A stretch of 64,000 bases of DNA from Aphanomyces cochlioides (Eukaryota > Oomycota > Saprolegniomycetes > Saprolegniales > Verrucalvaceae). How positions within the stretch are numbered: position 1 is the stretch's first letter; every line of letters begins with the position of its first letter. Positions 1 to 9,466 of this stretch are shown piece after piece. Where the stretch lies: contig JAHQRK010000001.1 in the NCBI GenBank assembly GCA_019828595.1, positions 620,001 to 684,000 on the forward strand, given 5' to 3'. Under the pieces are notes generated by a model, which was given only the letters and a program-made list of their open reading frames with translations, was not told where the DNA came from and did not search any database. The translations under genes and the position numbers were made by a program.

Positions 1-446
1 TCCATATTCACCCGTACTTGTCGTCCGTTCTTCTTCCTTTAAAAGCTTCCTGCGACCACAGCACGATGCATGCCGTCTGTCTGTCGTGGGGCTTCGTCTT
101 TGACGGCGCATACCTCGCCGACGGCCCAGGAATTGGCCATGGACTCATGCCGAAACGCAACCCAAATAAGTCGTCCAACTCACGGCGACAGCAAGGCAGC
201 CCTGAAGTGTGGAAGGAAAGAGGCTACGTGCAATTCATGCATCGGACGGCTCCAGTCTTCCTCCGCGTCTTAGCCCACGGCCTCGTGTGGATCCCGAGTT
301 ACTCGTACGAGAGCAACACGTCCGACCAAGTCAAGCCGCTCTTTGACGTTGTCTGCGCGTGGATTGAAACCCATGTTGAAGATACACATCAATGCTTTAG
401 CGACAAGGAAGACAATGACGATGAGGAGCGATCGTCCCAGACTTAG
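1..446 (+). CDS. 3' end of an unrecognised protein (partial)
   Basis: This reading frame is open from the left edge of the window to a TAG at 444-446, so it is the C-terminal part of a gene that starts outside. The last 90 residues look coding: a segment rich in aromatic and hydrophobic residues (WKERGYVQFMHRTAPVFLRV) is followed by an acidic tail ending DKEDNDDEERSSQT. I recognise no family. The stop overlaps the stop of the convergent amidohydrolase gene by four bases. The first 150 bases are less convincing and could contain a splice site. Confidence is moderate that this is coding, and low for anything about function. Confidence 0.45.
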   Translation, partial: HIHPYLSSVLLPLKASCDHSTMHAVCLSWGFVFDGAYLADGPGIGHGLMPKRNPNKSSNSRRQQGSPEVWKERGYVQFMHRTAPVFLRVLAHGLVWIPSYSYESNTSDQVKPLFDVVCAWIETHVEDTHQCFSDKEDNDDEERSSQT

Positions 447-1426
447 ATGCCGTAGAATTCAGCCGCCGTGCCGACAAACAAGCGCTTTTGATCAGCTTCC
501 GAGAAGTCTGAGACCCAGTCGTAGAAGCTCGCATACAATTCTTCAATCGATGGCCCAGTCGAGTCGGCGCCGTCCGAGTTGGCCGCCGCGCCGCCTTGAT
601 GCCAGTTCGTAGCAAACATACAACGCTCGACACCAAATAGCGAAATGATCTCGCGCACGAGATCTCGCACATACGCTTCTTTCTTGGCATCGAGATGCCA
701 GCCTGGCACGAGATAGCCAAGCATGGAGAGCTTGACGTAGACTTGAGGCAGCGCGGCAAGTTTACGCATGCCAGCACGCCACACAGTCAGTTTGGCTTCG
801 TCCGATGCGCTGCCATCGGAAGCAAGGTGGCGGACTTTGCCCAAGTGATCCACGACCACTTTGACATTTGGGTGGCGAGCAAAGAGATCCGCAGCAGCGT
901 CCAGTTGCAACGGACTGCATTGCAAGTCAAAGGTCAAGTTGAATTGGGCCAAGAGGGCAAAACCACGTTCAAAAGCTTGGGCAGGACCGGTCGTGTCACG
1001 GATGTAGTCGTTTCCATGGCGAGAGACTGAAATGTGCGTCGCATTCTTGCCGTCAAACGGTCCTTCGTAGTCGACCATGAATCGAATTCCGCGGACTTTC
1101 GATGACGCGGCCACCAACGCCGCCAGCTGGGCTTCCACGTCGTTGTCCGCGAGGTTACACGCCGCTACGATAGCAGCAACAGTCGGCGCTCGTCCTTCGT
1201 GCACGAGCTTTTCAATCCATTCGACTTCAGCCAAGCCGCTGTCTGGCATGGCATCGATATGAACGGAGCGGGAGATGGGAAGCTGGCCCTTGTCGGCAGC
1301 ATACTGCTCGGGGAGATATGGCGACGCGCCGAGGGACTTGAGGAACGCGCAGTGCTTCTCATTCGTGTCATAGAAGTGGTGGTGGGCGTCCACGACGTCA
1401 GCAATGGCGGTGATCGACTTGACCAT
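443..1426 (-). CDS. Amidohydrolase-superfamily metal-dependent hydrolase
   Basis: This is a 327-residue single-exon protein with an ATG at 1426. Residues 13-18 read DAHHHF, the beta-strand-1 metal motif (H15 and H17) of the Amidohydro_2 group, the family of fuconolactonases and 2-pyrone-4,6-dicarboxylate lactonases. Further family signatures are a VDHLGK segment near residue 195 and a late strand motif, RCMFATNWH, near residue 275. The length suits a single TIM barrel. Family members hydrolyse lactones or related carboxylic esters and amides in the cytosol; the substrate cannot be read from this sequence. It converges on the partial gene at 1-446 with a four-base overlap. Upstream lies a gene-poor spacer of about 1.4 kb. 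The family call is firm and the substrate is open. Confidence 0.85.
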   Translation of the reverse strand: MVKSITAIADVVDAHHHFYDTNEKHCAFLKSLGASPYLPEQYAADKGQLPISRSVHIDAMPDSGLAEVEWIEKLVHEGRAPTVAAIVAACNLADNDVEAQLAALVAASSKVRGIRFMVDYEGPFDGKNATHISVSRHGNDYIRDTTGPAQAFERGFALLAQFNLTFDLQCSPLQLDAAADLFARHPNVKVVVDHLGKVRHLASDGSASDEAKLTVWRAGMRKLAALPQVYVKLSMLGYLVPGWHLDAKKEAYVRDLVREIISLFGVERCMFATNWHQGGAAANSDGADSTGPSIEELYASFYDWVSDFSEADQKRLFVGTAAEFYGI

Positions 1427-2737
1427 CCTGCTCTGGTCGCAAATTCGAATATGACTTGGATAAAAGTCGAACTCTGATTGGATAGTCCATTGATTTGGTC
1501 AAAATAACTGATCAAAATATACAAAATGGTTCTTAACATGACGTGGCTAATATGACAAGAAGCGAAATTTCGATCTGTTCCGTCAGGTCATGACGTCACG
1601 CTGATCTGCAACATGCAATAGCGTCGATGGAAAACGTCTGCGGCTTCTGAAAGCAGTTTAGGCTCTTGGAATCGCGCCATGGATAACTGGCGATGGTATT
1701 CAGCAGAAGCGCGCCGCGGTCGTTCCAGAGGTAGAAATGAGCGCAATATAAAAACATAACGAAGCCTCGTTAGGGGAAGCATTCGACCCTCATCTGTGAA
1801 GGGATATGGCTTATGCTAGACCTCAGGGGAAGGATTTGGCATGAAAGATGTCGCACTGGAGTGCTAGAGCACTGGGTTAGAGTGATGCGATACAAGTTCA
1901 ACCGAGAAAGCTCATTTTTGTAACTTTAACTTTGGAAATTGTAACAGATATGACGTCAACGTTGAAATTTTTATCGTGGTGAAGATCCATTCGTTCGACG
2001 ATGCAAAATGCGCGCCGTCATTTGAAGCGCATGGTGCTGACGAGCTCTTTGAAATACTTTGGATTGTTCACAAGCGGGACAATTGAGCGAGTCACTCAGG
2101 TGTGTCATCTGGACATATCAATCCATGGGTGCATTTGACATTTTTTGGACAATCGGTGTCAGACCCAGTCGGCAACAACCCAGCCATCGGACGAAATGTC
2201 CGACGACGGCAAGACATATCATTAATTCGCACGCTGCGTGTATGGTCTCTCACACTCGTTTCCTCGCCTTGGCATCGCAAGACTACGACATCCAAAGCCA
2301 GTATCCTCCATACTGTATGAGCAGACAGTCGCATCCAACGTCAGAGCCCTAAGATAAAGCGTCCTCGCCTTGGTTGATCGCGACTTCCTGCGGCTACACT
2401 CACGTCTCGTGCTCTTCTCCATCTCTTTGTCTCCTCATGATAAAGCCATCAACCTTTCTCCCAAACTTTCTCTGAAGCATCTTTGCGTTCGATGTGTCTG
2501 AATCTAGTTGGACAATTCAAGCTTGCGATCCACTCGAAATCAGTTTCTTCAACCGACCACATCCATCTCCATGGACGCCGCCCTTCATACACCAAGCTCT
2601 GGCCGTGCAAGTCGCTCTCCTTGCGCCCACGCCAAGACTTTAAGCTTCATCGTGATAACCTCATGCGTCACATCATACTTTAGCATGTCCCACTTGGAAT
2701 AAAACAAGTCGCGTTTCGTCGCCAATAGAAGAAGCGA
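1427..2737. other. Intergenic spacer, no gene seen
   Basis: About 1.3 kb between the amidohydrolase start and the CCAAT cluster of the next gene. Open frames here are short, lack convincing ATGs and have no recognisable motif. No tRNA, repeat array or transposon end was seen. Confidence 0.5.
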
Positions 2738-2783
2738 TCTGATTGGCTAATTTGTGAAAGTGGAGCCAAATCAGCCAATCAGA
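2738..2783 (+). promoter_or_regulatory. Paired inverted CCAAT boxes
   Basis: TCTGATTGGCT at 2738-2748 and its exact reverse complement AGCCAATCAGA at 2773-2783 form an 11-bp inverted repeat holding two CCAAT boxes of NF-Y type. The pair lies about 100 bp upstream of the ATG at 2885, with a TATA-like run (gtatattatg) just after it. The same AGCCAATCA core recurs upstream of the related bZIP gene at 12490 and near 12651, 21900 and 9799. Confidence 0.4.
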
Positions 2784-2884
2784 GTGCAGTGTATATTATG
2801 GTATGTGTGATATGGTCTTCGCTGTCGTTCTGAACATCAAGCAGAGGGTCAACCGACAGGGCGTGATTCCGCGTTTTACGTCGT

Positions 2885-3703
2885 ATGGAGGGCAAGAAGA
2901 AGCAAGAGAAGAAGGCCACTAGCGCAGAAGAGAAGCCCTCGCAGGATAGCCACGAGGTGGCGCCCGCTGAACGCGAACACAAACGACCGACAGTGGTCGC
3001 GCTGGACGTGCTCCCCACACGACCTGCGTCCAAGCGGAAACGACGCAAAGAAGAAGCTTTAGAAGCTGAAGTGATTCGAGTCCAACGGGAGATTCATCGC
3101 CTCGAAAGCAAGCGAGATTGCATGCTTGACTTCCCAATGCAACCGACGATACTCAACGATCGACAAACCACCAAGCTCATGCACGACTACTGCAAGATGT
3201 TTGAATATGGATTCAACGTCAAGAATGCCAGCCAAGGATGGAAACAAGAACAGTTTTTGCGGTCGATCATGCGGGACGACCTACGCATTACGGGCGTCAC
3301 GTTTACGAGCCAAGGCATTGACAAAATAATTGGCGCCCATCGCATGTACGCCATGGCGCATATTGACTACCACATGCGCTTCCTTGAGTGCAGCAACATT
3401 GTGGACGACACTGGTGCCGTCGTCATGTGCGAATTGCGCTCGATAGCTACGCAGCGCATCACGAGACAAGTACTGCAGATGTATTATCCCATGGCATTGC
3501 AGTACGAAGTGCTCGTGCAGCTTCTCATCGGCGAACTGATCGACTTGGCCGTGACGCAGATCTTTGAGTTTGACAACTTGGGTCGTATCGAAGGCTATGT
3601 GCCGCGGATCGAAGTCATGGAAGCTTTTGCCGCGCTCTTGGCGAACAACGATCTCAAGATGCTATGTGCCATGGAGCACAAGCTCCGCGTGTTGTTCCAG
3701 TGA
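2885..3703 (+). CDS. bZIP-like oomycete transcription-factor paralogue
   Basis: A 272-residue single-exon protein. The N-terminus is lysine-rich (KRKRRKEEALEAEV, about residues 50-63), followed by a short heptad-like segment and then a folded C-terminal domain of roughly 180 residues. That domain aligns by eye with the bZIP protein at 8635-9417: both have an R-D-D/V-L/V-R segment, a conserved QR-I/V-TR motif and a LVQ-LIG motif at matching spacing. The classical bZIP basic signature is weak here, so DNA binding may be lost or altered. Oomycete bZIP families with an attached conserved C-terminal domain are known; the function of that domain is not clear to me. The upstream region carries paired CCAAT boxes. 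Its 3' end lies 78 bp from the convergent dioxygenase gene. Confidence 0.6.
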   Translation: MEGKKKQEKKATSAEEKPSQDSHEVAPAEREHKRPTVVALDVLPTRPASKRKRRKEEALEAEVIRVQREIHRLESKRDCMLDFPMQPTILNDRQTTKLMHDYCKMFEYGFNVKNASQGWKQEQFLRSIMRDDLRITGVTFTSQGIDKIIGAHRMYAMAHIDYHMRFLECSNIVDDTGAVVMCELRSIATQRITRQVLQMYYPMALQYEVLVQLLIGELIDLAVTQIFEFDNLGRIEGYVPRIEVMEAFAALLANNDLKMLCAMEHKLRVLFQ

Positions 3704-3781
3704 CGGCATTCTCGTCCTCATCTCGTGCTGTCTCTCTCCATGTAACATACTCTCAATCAACACGATCATTTATCATCTCTA

Positions 3782-5299
3782 TTAGCCAAAGACGGACTGC
3801 GGCTCCCAGTTCTTCTTGTCTTCAAACCACGGCGCGTGCCAATTCACGTACAGAATTGGACGACGAACGCCTTGATCTACGCTGCCCATCGGCGCCGTCT
3901 TGTTGGCAAGACCGAGATGCAGCACTCGGCAATCGAAAATCACCACGTCGCCAGGTCCAAGATGTGGTCGAATCGTCTTTGCCACCGTCTCGTCAATGCC
4001 AGAACCGTCCTCTTGCATCATGCGAGCACAAGTGGCGAGACGATGGGATTCCACGACAAAAGCAGTCTGGCCAGCTTCAAACCCGCCTTCTTCGCAGGCT
4101 GGAAGGAAGACATGGAGAAGATGAGGCGGCGTATCGACTGTGTTGAATAGATGAGGAATGTCGGCGTGAATTTTCTGGTCGAAGCATCCTGGTGTCGTCA
4201 CGATCGCCCCTACTTGACCATGGACAAGCGGCTGACGACTTCTAGGGCCACCGTAGCTAAAGTTCCACAAGCCATAGTTTCCGCCGTTGAGAGGGCCGCC
4301 GTCAGGCTGTGCGACGTCTTCCAAGATGGACAGAATGACAGGATGTCGTGGGTTGATAGCTTTCTCAGTGCGGGCTGTGAGATCCGCAGGATGCGTCGCT
4401 CGGAGAGCAGTCAGTGCTGGTGTATGGCGGATATCGCAGCGGAAAGCTTCGCGTGTGGCAAATTCAACAAAGTTGCGAGATGGCGGCTTCTCTCCAGGGT
4501 TGAAGACGTCCATGTCGTGGCGGGAACGAAGGGCATCGGCTATTGCGGCAAAATCGGACAAAGCAGCAGCGCCCCATGTGCGAACTGTGTCTGGGTCGAA
4601 GAGGCCACGGAGGATGACCACTCCATACTCTCGAAGGATATTGCACGCTCGTGTATGAGATTCAACGCTCAATGCTCCATGAATACGCTCGCTGCGGGTA
4701 CGGCAGACTGTAACAGTGTCGACCCATTGGCGCTCGATGTCGAGGGAGAGCGATGTGGGTGGATCGACGCGGTAATGCAACGGATTAACAATACCAGCTC
4801 GTCGAGAGAGCGCAAAGAGTTGATAATTGGCATCAAAGGACGAAAGAACGCGGGAAGAGCGCCAATGCTCGGTCTTCCATTCTATTGAGACTCCAAGAGG
4901 AAGCTGGGCGATCACGAGACCTCCAGGGTAGACAGCGTCATGGAGAGATTGCACAATTGCATCGTGTGTTTCATCTGAGGCAGAATCAAATGCAGTGAGA
5001 TTCACCACTACGTCTACTGGCGCATTGGAAAGAATTTGCCATCCTGCGTCGACAAGGCGCTGCTCAAGAACTGCTCGAACATCACTGGGAGCTTCAATGC
5101 AAGCTGTCGGAGGGAGGATCAACGGAGGCGAAATGCCGTGAGCTTTCGGACGGGAAGCGTAGCTCCGGACCAACTCAGTCACAATTCTTCCAGCGATTTC
5201 GGCGATGGGATTCGGTTCTTCATGACTCGTTTCTTCGTCGTCGCCGTCAAAGACAGCCCAAGCCGCCGCTGCTGCTGTTGTCTTCGTCTCCTTTGTCAT
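3782..5299 (-). CDS. Phytanoyl-CoA dioxygenase (PhyH) family protein with an extra N-terminal domain
   Basis: A 505-residue single-exon protein. The C-terminal half is an Fe(II)/2-oxoglutarate oxygenase of PhyH type. The metal triad is visible as KIHADIPH (H378 and D380) and the distal histidine in RVLHLGLAN (about H461), with a 2-oxoglutarate-binding arginine in QGVRRPILYVNW (about R479/480). Members hydroxylate acyl-CoAs or small metabolites; this substrate is unknown. Residues 60-180 precede the oxygenase and read like the second half of a Rossmann methyltransferase (DVVVNLTAF, then YPGGLVIAQLP), a resemblance that is only suggestive. The gene is divergent from the DOT1-like gene, and the CCGGATA motif lies 34 bp upstream of its ATG. 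Confidence 0.8.
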   Translation of the reverse strand: MTKETKTTAAAAAWAVFDGDDEETSHEEPNPIAEIAGRIVTELVRSYASRPKAHGISPPLILPPTACIEAPSDVRAVLEQRLVDAGWQILSNAPVDVVVNLTAFDSASDETHDAIVQSLHDAVYPGGLVIAQLPLGVSIEWKTEHWRSSRVLSSFDANYQLFALSRRAGIVNPLHYRVDPPTSLSLDIERQWVDTVTVCRTRSERIHGALSVESHTRACNILREYGVVILRGLFDPDTVRTWGAAALSDFAAIADALRSRHDMDVFNPGEKPPSRNFVEFATREAFRCDIRHTPALTALRATHPADLTARTEKAINPRHPVILSILEDVAQPDGGPLNGGNYGLWNFSYGGPRSRQPLVHGQVGAIVTTPGCFDQKIHADIPHLFNTVDTPPHLLHVFLPACEEGGFEAGQTAFVVESHRLATCARMMQEDGSGIDETVAKTIRPHLGPGDVVIFDCRVLHLGLANKTAPMGSVDQGVRRPILYVNWHAPWFEDKKNWEPQSVFG

Positions 5300-5328
5300 T
5301 TTGCACAGATTTCGTTTATTGGTGGAGG

Positions 5329-5438
5329 CATCATCCGGATAATTTTGCCTTCAACTCTGTCCAAAACCCGGTTTTTGAGTCCGTTATAGGGTTTTTAAAA
5401 AGCTATTACCGGGTTTTAGTAAAAATTGTCCGGATAAT
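5329..5438. promoter_or_regulatory. Bidirectional promoter with two CCGGATA motifs and an inverted repeat
   Basis: ATCCGGATAA at 5333-5342 lies 34 bp before the ATG of the minus-strand dioxygenase. TCCGGATAA at 5429-5437 faces the DOT1-like gene. Between them AAAACCCGGT (5363-5372) and ACCGGGTTTT (5408-5417) form a perfect 10-bp inverted repeat. Confidence 0.45.
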
Positions 5439-5451
5439 ATTTTTGAGTCAT

Positions 5452-5538
5452 ATGACCATTGGGTCATTTGGAAATTTAACCGCGGACATCAACAGTGGCG
5501 CGGACGCCGACGTCGCGCTCTCGGTGGAAGAAATATGA
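5452..5538 (+). other. Upstream ORF overlapping the DOT1-like start codon
   Basis: An ATG at 5452, 22 bp after a CCGGATA motif, opens a 28-codon frame whose TGA (5536-5538) overlaps the downstream start codon as ATGA. It could be a regulatory uORF if transcription starts near the motif. Its peptide has no recognisable features. Confidence 0.3.
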
Positions 5539-6847
5539 AAGGCGGGAGCAGTTCGCCGATGCGAAGTCAATCTCCTTGCGTGGAAACACCCATGACATCC
5601 CAAGAAGCATACACATCCCAGGAATCTCCGCTGTCGTCTCCACAGAAACGGAAGCACAACACCCCAGACACATCCACGCCTGTCCAAGAAACTAAACGAC
5701 ATGGAACTCGAAGGCCTAAACGCCTCTCGTCCTCCACCGAGTCTTCAGAGGGTAGTCTTTGACGAAAAAATCACGCGTGACTTCACGAAAATAGGTGATC
5801 AACCGACATCCCAACCACTGATCAATCTTGTCACGAGCAGTTCCGAAGATAGCGATAAATCCATCAGTCCACGTACGAATTAGCTGCAATGTGCTCTAGA
5901 GGTCACTTGTTTTGCTGTAGGACCTCGATCCAAATACCCCACGCGCCGACAATCTGCAAAGCCAGGGACAACAGATTCACATAACCAAGGTTAAAGCTTG
6001 ATTTGCACCATCAGAATGCCTTACTTTGATATAGGTGCTACGAGCCGTACGACTAGTCGGCGGAAAGCCTGTCTTCGACCTGGCGACGTCCTCAGAGTAC
6101 GTGGAAATTATACCAATCACAAGCATTAAGCCTTTCTTGTAGATCTTAGGACAACTCTTTGAGGAAGTCGAAGCAGACGACCGCGCAATGTATAAAGTCA
6201 CAGACGATGTTATTCGCGACGAAACAGCAACATGTGACAAATCTGACCTCGTGGAATCAACCAACACGATGGAATTGCGCCGAATGTGCACTTATGGTGA
6301 AGTCCTCCCTGAAGATTTCTCGCGCGTGATAATTCCCCATCTCCAGCTCACATCGCAAGACGTCTTTTACGATCTCGGTTGTGGTACGGGAAAAATCGTC
6401 CTTCACGTTGCCCTCGAGACTCCTTGCGTCGTTGCTAAAGGCATGGAACTCATGTTAAATCGTGTCATTGAGGGCCAACGAGCCCTCGAACGCGTCCAAC
6501 GCATGTGCCCACGCATCGTCCGAGAGAAAGTGATTCGAATTGTCCAAGGGGATATGTGCCATCCGCCCGACGACGTCAACATGATGGACGCTACTGTCGT
6601 CTTCATCAACAATGTCGTTTTTCCACCGCTGCTTATGACCGCGGTGCTGGAAATCCTCGGACGCATGAAGAGGCTCAAGCGTGTTGTCACCATGCGGAAA
6701 CTCTGCGAGAGGCACCGGGACGAACGTTGCGCGCGGCAAAAGAGTCCTTGCGTGACCTTTGCCCATCCCCCTGAAGAAGCCAAAGTGCTCGTATCGTGGG
6801 CGAAACATGCGAGTTGCTTCATCTACCACCGTGTGACTTGCATATGA
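5535..6847 (+). CDS. DOT1-like class I SAM-dependent methyltransferase (candidate H3K79 type), 5 exons
   Basis: The hand-spliced model joins 5535-5751, 5795-5872, 5921-5989, 6035-6096 and 6143-6847, giving 376 residues; all four introns are GT-AG, 43-48 nt, and the phases agree. The first 150 residues are polar and Ser/Pro/Arg-rich, probably disordered or nucleosome-contacting. The catalytic half carries a YGEVLPEDF segment, the SAM motif DLGCGTGKIV, an acidic post-I motif (GMELMLNRV) and FINNVVFPPLL. The last resembles the NN-hydrophobic motif of DOT1 enzymes, which methylate lysine 79 of histone H3 in the nucleus. The C-terminus after that motif is basic (KRVVTMRKLCERHR). A generic SAM methyltransferase is the alternative. 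It sits 76 bp from the convergent SFT2-like gene. Confidence 0.75.
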
Positions 6848-6923
6848 CGAAGACGGCAAGCGGCGGCAATAAAATGATTAAAATTTGGGAATTATCGTCA
6901 GCGACGTGGAGATGACAGCGCAT

Positions 6924-7634
6924 TCACACTGCATTTGAAGCCGACGTGGCCGCTTTGACGCAAATCTTCTTGAGAATGGCGCGGCCGTATGGAATATAAC
7001 TGGCGCCGTACCAGAGCATGGCGCAGTACTGAATGAATACGAGTAGGAGAACGAGAATGCCAGGCTTGGACATGGTGAGCGCGACGATAATCGTGAGGAT
7101 CATTGAGCCGATCCAAATGCAGCACGCGACTCGACGTACAGGAAGGCACATGACCTTGAGCTGGTTCTTGAATCCCGTGATAAACATGGAGCTCGAAATG
7201 GAGCAAATGTTGCCGAGAGTGTAAAAGAACGCGAATCCCTTGATATGGCGCGGTCCACCAAACATGAGGAGCGTCGAGAGGAAACTGAAAAACGCGCCGG
7301 CGGCGTAACAACCAAGTGCGGCTTGAATGCGTTGTTTCTTGGACAAATTCGGGAAGCAGTTGCATTGATCTTGCATGTCGTTGAGGAGTCCTTCAGACTC
7401 GGACTCTTGTCCCGCATCTTCTGGCGGTTCTCCACTCACACCAGCGGGATCTTTTGTAGTGTTGTCCGGTTTCTTCCCTGCCGCTTGCAACGCGGCGGCT
7501 TTCGCCTCCGACGCTTTGACTTGAACGACTTCTGCCGTCGCAATGGCTTTTTCCTTCGCCGCTGCCGCCACGGGCTTTGCCATCTCAAGCGCCTGAGCGC
7601 CCATCGACGACGCTTTTGCAAGCATGTTTTGCAT
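6924..7634 (-). CDS. SFT2-family vesicle transport protein
   Basis: A 236-residue single-exon protein with an ATG at 7634. The first 100 residues are Ala/Lys-rich and then acidic (about residues 70-85), predicted cytosolic. Four hydrophobic segments follow at about residues 108-125, 133-152, 168-185 and 190-208, and the loop GGPRHIKGFAFFYTLGNI matches the Got1/Sft2 family signature. Members are small tetra-spanning Golgi proteins that help fusion of endosome-derived transport vesicles with the late Golgi. The long Ala-rich N-terminal extension is larger than in yeast Sft2. The C-terminus is basic (KKICVKAA). Confidence 0.8.
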   Translation of the reverse strand: MQNMLAKASSMGAQALEMAKPVAAAAKEKAIATAEVVQVKASEAKAAALQAAGKKPDNTTKDPAGVSGEPPEDAGQESESEGLLNDMQDQCNCFPNLSKKQRIQAALGCYAAGAFFSFLSTLLMFGGPRHIKGFAFFYTLGNICSISSSMFITGFKNQLKVMCLPVRRVACCIWIGSMILTIIVALTMSKPGILVLLLVFIQYCAMLWYGASYIPYGRAILKKICVKAATSASNAV

Positions 7635-8634
7635 TGTGATGTTTATTCTTGGATTGAGGAAACCATTTTCAGTTCGGTCAAAATATCGCTTCGGTCAAAC
7701 TAGTTTTTTAGATAATGGGATAATATGACCTGGTTGATGTATAAATTGAAAAGAGGTAACTGTCCTTACCCGTTATTTCCCATATTAAGCGCTGCCCAGA
7801 TCAAAGTACTGCATGTTTCGAAGCTCACTGAGCCGACTGAAGTACGGTCATTGATGTACGGCGGTGTTCTCCTCGTTGGCGTTGAATTTCGTAGCTGTTT
7901 GCATTTTATATATCGACGATCCGATGATATCGTTTTGACGGTCGTCGTTAGCATAACCAGTATATAAGATTCCAAAGGATATCGGCGAAATCGAGGTGAG
8001 GAGGAGACGAGGTACTGTAAGATCGGACGGAGCTGTCAAGCTTTCTCGCTATGGATGCTTCAACGTGAGCAGAGGGCAGAGAGCTATTATAGATTCGCTC
8101 GGAATGCATGGTTCAACTTGATCTAGTCAACTTTCCCGAAAGACAGAAACTGCCATACCTCCAAATTTGGAGGATTTGCTTGCTCCATTGCCATGATAAC
8201 GCAGTGTAACTCGCGCATGCTTCAAGCTCATGAATAGATCTCTCTCTCCACCTTCATCTCGTGCTTGGATTCCAATATGGAGGTTGCAGGATGAGACTCC
8301 GATGGCGATTCGTGTCATCTTAGCAGAGCTCCACTACGAACTTGCGACAACCGCCTCGAACCTTTGCGCCTTCAATCATGTTGAGTCATCTGCTCCGTGC
8401 ACGTGCTTCTGAACCCTTGAGCTATTTCGCATATGACGAGGGGTATAAAGGATCAACTGGCCACTATCTTGAGACTTTGTTATGGTAGGAGCACTCACTT
8501 TTTCTCTATCTCCCTCTTTCGTTGCCCCTGGTGATGTAAATCACATACCACATTCTAGATGGAGGAATCCAGGAAAGGTGACTGCGGCATCGCCGAGACG
8601 AGGGGAAACAGAAAGAGTAAATATATTGCCAAAG
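7635..8634. other. Intergenic spacer, no gene seen
   Basis: One kilobase between the divergent SFT2-like start and the 3' end of the bZIP gene. Only short out-of-context frames are open; AT-rich stretches near 7700-7760 and 7900-7980 may be promoter sequence. No repeat or RNA gene was recognised. Confidence 0.45.
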
Positions 8635-9417
8635 TTAGGCGCTGTCGTGAATATAAAATCGAGGATGTAGACGATTGTTCTTGACGATCGAGGCAGCCAC
8701 TTCGACGTCGTGGACGAGTGCGATAAAGGCTTGGACAATTTCCATCGACGAGGAATTCTCAATGATCGATCCATTTGCATCGAATGAAAAGTGCGACGTG
8801 TTAAGGACGTCCAAGCGACGACCGATCAAGCGCTGGACAAGATCCTCGTCATAGAGGACATTTGGAAAGAACAAACTGAGCAAGGCACGCGTGACTCGCT
8901 GTGAGATCATCAATTGAACAATACACGTGCCGATGCAGTCCCCGTCTTCGTCGTGGGTGATGAAGCGGCTCGAGACAAAGTCCATGCTAAAGTTTGGGAT
9001 CACCGAGCAGTACGTTCGAAAGGTCTCAAGGAACTTGGACACGCCGACCATGCCGTTCGATCGAACATCTTCTCGCATGATCGTCCGGACAAACTTGGCT
9101 TGCGTCGGGTGGTTGTGTTGGTATCCATGTTTGAACATGTCGACGTATTTCCGCACGACGACTTCAGAGCGCGTCTCGTTGAACGTCGTGACGGGTCTTG
9201 AAAGAAGCACGCCAAGTTGGCCTTCCAGTCGCGCGGTTTCCCTGGTGAGGCAATTGACCTGCGTCTCGAGGGATTCGATCAACGTTTGGCGACGGCGGAC
9301 ATACGCTCGTTGATTTTCCGCATGGATTGCTTTCCGCTGTCTCTTGCGTTCATCCGACTCGTTGTTGTCCATCGCTTTGATCTTGCGGCGAGGGGCCGCT
9401 TCAACCGTTCCACCCAT
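8635..9417 (-). CDS. bZIP transcription factor, oomycete type
   Basis: A 260-residue single-exon protein with an ATG at 9417. A basic region (KRQRKAIHAENQRAYVRRRQ, about residues 25-44) keeps the Asn and Arg spacing of bZIP DNA-binding helices, and a leucine/isoleucine heptad zipper follows (about 45-75: IESLETQVNCLTRETARLEG). The remaining 180 residues form the same C-terminal domain as the protein at 2885-3703. The canonical NxxAAxxSR core is changed to ENQRAYVRR; oomycete bZIPs are known to deviate at this core. It should act in the nucleus as a dimer. An 11-bp inverted repeat containing TGACTGA half-sites lies 8-50 bp upstream of its ATG, which could allow autoregulation. Confidence 0.8.
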   Translation of the reverse strand: MGGTVEAAPRRKIKAMDNNESDERKRQRKAIHAENQRAYVRRRQTLIESLETQVNCLTRETARLEGQLGVLLSRPVTTFNETRSEVVVRKYVDMFKHGYQHNHPTQAKFVRTIMREDVRSNGMVGVSKFLETFRTYCSVIPNFSMDFVSSRFITHDEDGDCIGTCIVQLMISQRVTRALLSLFFPNVLYDEDLVQRLIGRRLDVLNTSHFSFDANGSIIENSSSMEIVQAFIALVHDVEVAASIVKNNRLHPRFYIHDSA

Positions 9418-9424
9418 GCTTGAA

Positions 9425-9466
9425 TGACTGATCGACTGTAAAACTGTCTTTATGATCGATCAGTCA
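9425..9466. promoter_or_regulatory. Inverted repeat upstream of the bZIP gene
   Basis: TGACTGATCGA (9425-9435) and TCGATCAGTCA (9456-9466) are perfect reverse complements separated by 20 bp, starting 8 bp from the ATG at 9417. TGACTGA is one base off the AP-1 site TGACTCA bound by many bZIP proteins. Confidence 0.35.
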
